Shown here: piece by piece, positions 4,663 through 5,563 of the stretch
Layout: each line of letters starts with the position of its first letter
How positions within the stretch are numbered: the stretch's first letter is position 1
DNA from: Verrucomicrobiota bacterium
Lineage (GTDB): Bacteria; Verrucomicrobiota; Verrucomicrobiia; Chthoniobacterales; UBA10450
NCBI GenBank assembly: GCA_003219335.1
Contig: QHOF01000163.1
Coordinates: forward strand, 1-5,563
DNA: 5,563 bases
Direction: 5' to 3'
The notes under the pieces: generated by a model
Told to the model about the DNA's origin: nothing
Databases searched by the model: none
What the model saw: the letters and a program-made list of their open reading frames with translations, nothing else
Translations under genes and position numbers: made by a program

Positions 4663-5563
4663 AAATCCCTTTTCTCGATCTGAAGGCGCATCACGTACCT
4701 TTGGTTGAAGAATTCAATTGTGCTATTCTCGACGTAATCGAGAGCAGCGCGTTTGCTGGCGGCCCCTTTGTGGAAAAGTTCGAAGAGGAGTTCGCGGCGT
4801 TCTGCGGCTCCTCCTATACCATCGGCGTCGGCAATGGCACAGACGCGCTTTGGCTCGCTCTCCTGGCGCTTGGGATTGGAGAAGGCGGTGAAGTAATCAC
4901 CGTTCCGAACACATTCATCGCCACGGCCGAGGCCATTATCCGTTGCAAAGCTCGACCAGTGTTTGTCGATGTGGACGAAAACACGTTCACGATGGACCCG
5001 GACAAATTGGAGAAGAGCCTCACGGCAAGAACCAAGGCAATCATCCCGGTTCACCTTTTCGGGCAACCGGCGGACATGGATCCGATTTTGGAATTCGCGC
5101 GCGCATACGGCCTTTTTGTCATTGAAGATGCAGCTCAAGCTCACGGCGCTGAGTACAAGGGTCGAAAAGCAGGCACTCTGGGCGACGCCGGTTGCTTCAG
5201 TTTCTATCCCGGAAAAAATCTCGGCGCTTTTGGCGAGGCTGGCGCGGTCGTGACCAACAACGCGGAGTTACGGAAAAAAATCCAAGTCCTTCGAGACCAT
5301 GGCCAGGCCCGAAAATATTATCACACCCTAGTTGGTTGGAATTGCCGGATGGACGGCATCCAGGCGGCGATCCTGTCCATCAAATTACGCCATCTCGAAG
5401 AAGCAAATCTGCTGCGACGCGAACGCGCTTTGCAATACAATCAGGCTTTTGCGGGAATCGATGGCGTTGCTACGCCGTTCGAGGCGGATTATGCGCGGCA
5501 CGTTTATCACGTCTATGCGATTCGAGTGCAGGAACGCGACGAACTTCGGCGATCCTTGGAGGA
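4659..5563 (+). CDS. DegT/DnrJ/EryC1/StrS-family PLP aminotransferase (partial, 3' end off window)
   Basis: The first 301 residues are present; family members are usually about 360-400. It is a cytosolic PLP enzyme that places an amino group, usually from glutamate, on a keto nucleotide sugar. Visible landmarks are IPFLDLKA at the N terminus, NGTDAL (59-64) for the cofactor phosphate, and IEDAAQAHGAEYKGRKAG (155-172) with D157 facing the pyridine ring. SFYPGKNLGAFGEAGAVVTN (181-200) carries the expected Schiff-base lysine K186, and WNCRMDGIQAAIL (227-239) follows. The ATG fits the family start exactly. The neighbouring oxidoreductase would supply the keto sugar, as in the WbpB-WbpE and WlbA-WlbC pairs. 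An N-acetyltransferase often comes next in such clusters but lies beyond the window. Family is certain; the exact sugar is not. Confidence 0.93.
   Translation, partial: MKIPFLDLKAHHVPLVEEFNCAILDVIESSAFAGGPFVEKFEEEFAAFCGSSYTIGVGNGTDALWLALLALGIGEGGEVITVPNTFIATAEAIIRCKARPVFVDVDENTFTMDPDKLEKSLTARTKAIIPVHLFGQPADMDPILEFARAYGLFVIEDAAQAHGAEYKGRKAGTLGDAGCFSFYPGKNLGAFGEAGAVVTNNAELRKKIQVLRDHGQARKYYHTLVGWNCRMDGIQAAILSIKLRHLEEANLLRRERALQYNQAFAGIDGVATPFEADYARHVYHVYAIRVQERDELRRSLE

Noticed and set aside
4626..5144. 172-codon minus-strand frame
   Set aside because: Fully antisense to the aminotransferase, which has unmistakable family motifs. Long antisense openings are common over GC-rich genes.
1..5563. 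CRISPR array, tRNA, rRNA, intact transposase or phage genes
   Set aside because: Scanned by eye on both strands: no regularly spaced repeats, no tRNA- or rRNA-like stretch and no transposase or integrase motifs.

Overview
The window reads as chromosomal DNA of moderately high GC, most likely from a member of the Verrucomicrobiota. A Planctomycetota or Acidobacteriota relative is possible. The main pointer is an ECF-type sigma factor of the 'TTRWSLIL ... DAEDFTQDFF ... ADPSRGRFRS' kind, followed at once by a short CxxC/CxxC zinc-ribbon reading frame like the one that begins many Ser/Thr kinases in these phyla. Loose spacing, repeat-derived spacers and weak Shine-Dalgarno sites also fit. No rRNA or tRNA gene gives a firm placement.

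Left part (1 to about 980): mostly decayed or repeat DNA. It holds a frameshifted remnant of an AbrB/MazE-type antitoxin (336-536), with a perfect 14-bp palindrome just upstream. It also holds one copy of a short, coding-like dispersed repeat (585-617, minus-strand peptide FYGNWRAK) and two strong inverted repeats (807-868 and 901-931).

Middle (981 to about 2597): the ECF-like sigma factor gene, then the abutting 74-codon zinc-ribbon frame, which looks like the stub of a lost regulatory kinase. About 520 bp without a convincing gene follow. They contain GC-rich hairpins and two more copies, one of them degraded, of the FYGNWRAK repeat.

Right part (2598-5563): a compact plus-strand surface-polysaccharide or nucleotide-sugar operon. 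A polyprenyl-phosphate sugar-1-phosphate transferase (the priming enzyme) overlaps by 4 bp a Gfo/Idh/MocA-family oxidoreductase. That gene is followed by a PLP-dependent DegT/DnrJ/EryC1/StrS aminotransferase that runs off the right edge. The oxidoreductase and aminotransferase together suggest oxidation then transamination of a nucleotide sugar, as in WbpB/WbpE or WlbA/WlbC chemistry. The amino sugar made would enter a glycan started on a lipid carrier by the transferase. The 88-bp gap between these last two genes is exactly bridged by a 31-codon reading frame that overlaps both neighbours by ATGA. It is the neatest unexplained feature of the window.

I see no clear evidence of a wholly new system. 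The items most worth checking are the bridging mini-ORF, the FYGNWRAK repeat family, and the sigma factor with a truncated zinc-ribbon partner.
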